Shown here piece after piece: positions 6,188-8,260 of a DNA stretch of 8,260 bases (positions are counted from its first letter, which is position 1; every line of letters begins with the position of its first letter). The stretch spans positions 1 through 8,260 of the forward strand of contig DATKMG010000223.1 in assembly GCA_035541995.1 (NCBI GenBank), read 5' to 3'. The notes beneath the pieces are model-generated. The model did not search any database, was not told the DNA's origin, and saw nothing but the letters and a program-made list of their open reading frames with translations. Source of the DNA: DATKMG01 sp035541995 (lineage in GTDB: Bacteria; Acidobacteriota; Terriglobia; Versatilivoradales; Versatilivoraceae). The position numbers were made by a program, and so were the translations under genes.

Positions 6188-8014
6188 TTATCCATCCTGC
6201 GAAAAAATTACCACGGTGTATGGCCCGATGCTTATTTCGCCCGAGCAGGGTAGTCCATCGGCTCCTTCCTCATGGGTTTCGACGTCAGGCGTCAGATGAT
6301 TGTAAAAATTCGGACCGTAGTTGTAGGAGTCACTGTTAAAGCGTGTCTTCCACAATCCGGCCCGCGGAAAACCGATGCGATACCCATCGCGGTTTTCATT
6401 CGTCATATTCACCACTACAACGACGCTATCGGTCGGGCCCTGTTTGTCCCAGCGATGAAAAGCGATGAGCTTGGCCTCATCGTCAAAATGATAGATATGG
6501 ATATTCTGACCGCACAACCCTCGCGTCACACCCGACAGATTGCGCCGGTGCGAGATTAGATCCCGGTACATGCCGAGAATACCGTGCTCGTCCTCAGCTC
6601 GCGACCAGTCGATCGGGTCTTTATCCTGGAACCAGCGATCTTCCAGCAGCTCTTGCCCCTGAAAAAGCATCGGGATACCGGGCGACGTAAGCACAAGTGC
6701 AGCGCCCAGGGTGGAGCGTTTCTTGGAAAACCAGCTGTCCACCTTGCCGGGCCAAATCTCCTCGGGCACCCGGGCTCGACCATTGGCGACCTCGTCGTGC
6801 GACTCGGTGTAAATGACCCGTTCAAAGGCGTCTGACTCATAGCGATGCCCGATCGCTCTACTGACTGCCCCCAGATCGCGGAGGTTGTCATCACGAGCGA
6901 TGACGGCCTGGCGAATAGGGTGAACAAATTCGCTATCCCACTGCGCACTGAAGCCTGCGCCGCCTGCCCCCGTATCCTTGTTGACCCATACGTTATTCTT
7001 CAAGTCTTCAGCGATGCTGATTTTGCCCGGAAAACGTTCTTGGATTTCCACATTGATCCACTGCATCAAGCTCCAGCCTTCGGGGATGTCATTCGCCGGA
7101 TTTCCTTCATTGCCCTCTATATTCTTGATATAGGTTACGGCGTCCCAGCGTAACCCGTCGGCGTGGTACTCCTCGAGCCACATCAGGGCGTTATCGCGCA
7201 GGTATTGGCGCACTTCGTCCCGGCCATAATCGGGGCGGGTCTCGCCCCAGGGTGTCTGCGAGCGACGATCATTGTAGAAGTAAATTCCTCCTTTTTCATT
7301 TTCGCTCCAGCCGTCAAACCGCCACAGATCAAGATCGGAGGGACCGAAGTGGTTGTAGACGACATCTGCGATAACAGCAATGCCCTGCTCGTGGGCCGCC
7401 TTCACAAATCGCTTGAGTGCGTCCGGCCCTCCGTAAATACCCGCAACGGCAAAGGGATGCGCTGGATTGTAGCCCCACGAAAAGTCGCCCGCAAACTCCG
7501 CGACCGGCATCACTTCCACGGCATTGATGCCCAGCTGGTGAAGGTAGGGCAGTTTTTCAATGGCACTATCCAGCGTGCCCGGTCGCCCCCTTTCTTCGAC
7601 GTGAAAGGTGCCGATGTGCATCTCGTAAATGACAAGCTCATTCCACGAGGCAATAGTAAAAGCAGCATCACCCCAATCGAACGCCTGGGGATCATAGATA
7701 ATGCCGTTGCCGATTGAGCTGGTCACCTTCCTGGCATAAGGATCAATGCGGGAGAGAGGAGGGAGATTCCAAGCAGCAGGGGTGTGAATCAAATATCGGT
7801 ACTCATCTCCCACTTTTGCCTCTGACACGTCAGTCGACCAGTAACCGTTTTGCTCATTGACGAGGGGTGCCGAGGTTTTACTCCAGCCATTGAAGGTTCC
7901 GGTGACGTAAACCTTTTCGGCGTGGGGCGCCCATACGCGAAAGGTTGCACCCTTTGCACCGGGTATGGCCCCCATGCCAGGATGTTTTATCGCGGCATTA
8001 GTTTTTTCTGACAT
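6188..8014 (-). CDS. GH13 alpha-amylase family enzyme with CBM48, 1,4-alpha-glucan branching enzyme-like
   Basis: This 608-residue cytoplasmic enzyme acts on alpha-1,4-glucan such as glycogen. An N-terminal CBM48/isoamylase-N domain (about 12-110) shows ATFRVWAPHAEKVYVTGTFN at 23-42. The GH13 barrel follows, with IYEMHIGTF at 129-137. Its four conserved regions are DVVYNH (217-222), DGLRWDAV with nucleophile Asp291, IAEDL with acid/base Glu336, and ESHDEV with Asp407. A beta-rich C-terminal domain runs from about 500 to 608. The HDEV motif favours branching enzyme. The region YNHFGP and TPWGETRPDYG also recalls maltooligosyl trehalose trehalohydrolase, so transferase versus hydrolase activity is not settled. 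All catalytic residues are present. The start follows AGGAGG by 5 nt. A dedA paralogue ends 45 nt upstream, making co-transcription likely, and the 158-aa gene follows. Confidence 0.93.
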   Translation of the reverse strand: MSEKTNAAIKHPGMGAIPGAKGATFRVWAPHAEKVYVTGTFNGWSKTSAPLVNEQNGYWSTDVSEAKVGDEYRYLIHTPAAWNLPPLSRIDPYARKVTSSIGNGIIYDPQAFDWGDAAFTIASWNELVIYEMHIGTFHVEERGRPGTLDSAIEKLPYLHQLGINAVEVMPVAEFAGDFSWGYNPAHPFAVAGIYGGPDALKRFVKAAHEQGIAVIADVVYNHFGPSDLDLWRFDGWSENEKGGIYFYNDRRSQTPWGETRPDYGRDEVRQYLRDNALMWLEEYHADGLRWDAVTYIKNIEGNEGNPANDIPEGWSLMQWINVEIQERFPGKISIAEDLKNNVWVNKDTGAGGAGFSAQWDSEFVHPIRQAVIARDDNLRDLGAVSRAIGHRYESDAFERVIYTESHDEVANGRARVPEEIWPGKVDSWFSKKRSTLGAALVLTSPGIPMLFQGQELLEDRWFQDKDPIDWSRAEDEHGILGMYRDLISHRRNLSGVTRGLCGQNIHIYHFDDEAKLIAFHRWDKQGPTDSVVVVVNMTNENRDGYRIGFPRAGLWKTRFNSDSYNYGPNFYNHLTPDVETHEEGADGLPCSGEISIGPYTVVIFSQDG

Positions 8015-8056
8015 GCTCTCCTCCTGATCTTATCGGTCGGGTCTGTTCGTGGATCT

Positions 8057-8260
8057 CTTTCAAGGCCGACCCTCCATCCGATCTATCTCTCTCTTGTGTA
8101 AGAAATTGATGATATAGACCAGAGCGCCGGTCCAAAGCATACCAAAAATGATCCAATGCTCGTACTTCTTCACGTCGACCATGGCTGCTCTTGCCGCGGC
8201 CCCGAAGAGGTAGCCGACAAGCGCCACTACCACGGCCCAGACGATTGCCCCGATCATATT
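8057..8260 (-). repeat. Inverted repeat copy 2: 3' end of second dedA
   Basis: This is the counterpart of 3427-3630 in opposite orientation, about 86% identical by hand count and ungapped. It is cut by the window edge, so its true length is unknown. After the shared AAG behind the stop codon the two sequences diverge, one leading to the AI-2E-family gene and the other to the GH13 gene. Confidence 0.9.
8060..8260 (-). CDS. DedA/VTT family membrane protein, second copy (partial, C-terminal part)
   Basis: Only the last 66 residues lie in the window; the gene begins beyond the right edge. They align without gaps to residues 127-192 of the complete DedA protein at 3049-3627. Of the last 65 residues, 54 are identical, including GYLFGAAARA, KYEHW, GMLWTGALVYII and FLHKREIDR. 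Two hydrophobic segments and the basic tail are visible. The arginine motif lies outside the window, so integrity of the rest cannot be judged. The GH13 start is 45 nt after the stop on the same strand, and its ribosome site lies in that gap. The function is expected to match the first copy, an inner-membrane DedA protein, but divergence of role is possible. Confidence 0.9.
   Translation of the reverse strand, partial: NMIGAIVWAVVVALVGYLFGAAARAAMVDVKKYEHWIIFGMLWTGALVYIINFLHKREIDRMEGRP

Noticed and set aside
7163..7717. A 184-codon plus-strand frame opposite the GH13 gene
   Set aside because: It is a shadow of the GH13 coding strand with no protein-like features.
3427..8260. A composite transposon bounded by the inverted dedA copies
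   Set aside because: The flanking repeats are divergent coding paralogues without terminal inverted repeats, target duplications or any transposase.

Overview
The window is bacterial DNA of moderate, slightly high G+C (judged by eye). It carries closely packed genes with strong Shine-Dalgarno sites. Phosphoketolase, DedA-family and GH13 proteins together suggest a Gram-negative heterotroph or mixotroph, but nothing here fixes the phylum. There are no transposases, phage genes, tRNAs, rRNAs or CRISPR arrays.

Layout. (1) Positions 1-2470, minus strand: a complete xylulose-5-phosphate/fructose-6-phosphate phosphoketolase. Its stop codon overlaps, as ATGA, the start of another gene that leaves the window. 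(2) 2471-3048: a 578-bp divergent intergenic region with no convincing gene, ending in a terminator-like hairpin just before the next gene. (3) 3049-4690, plus strand: a DedA/VTT-family membrane protein and an AI-2E-family membrane protein, 22 nt apart. (4) 4691-5029: non-coding, with a candidate terminator and then a run of abutting stem-loops. (5) 5030-5512, plus strand: a DUF456-type membrane protein whose last codons contain a terminator-like hairpin. (6) 5526-8260, minus strand, converging on it with a 13-nt gap. In transcription order this block holds the 3' end of a second DedA gene, a GH13/CBM48 alpha-glucan-active enzyme of the branching-enzyme type, and a 158-aa soluble protein of unknown function.

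How the genes may work together. Phosphoketolase makes acetyl phosphate from sugar phosphates, and the GH13 enzyme probably remodels glycogen-like alpha-glucan. The window therefore joins a storage-glucan function to an acetyl-phosphate-forming shunt, alongside several small membrane proteins of envelope or transport type. This functional link is inferred from adjacency only. The two DedA copies are close paralogues in opposite orientation (54/65 residues and about 86% of bases by hand count). They form an inverted repeat around the central 4.4 kb.

The items most worth a second look are the stem-loop series at 4727-4901, the inverted DedA pair, the terminator embedded in the DUF456 coding sequence, the orphan hairpin before the first DedA gene, and the pairing of the GH13 enzyme with an uncharacterised beta-rich protein. 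I found no clear evidence of a wholly new multi-gene system.
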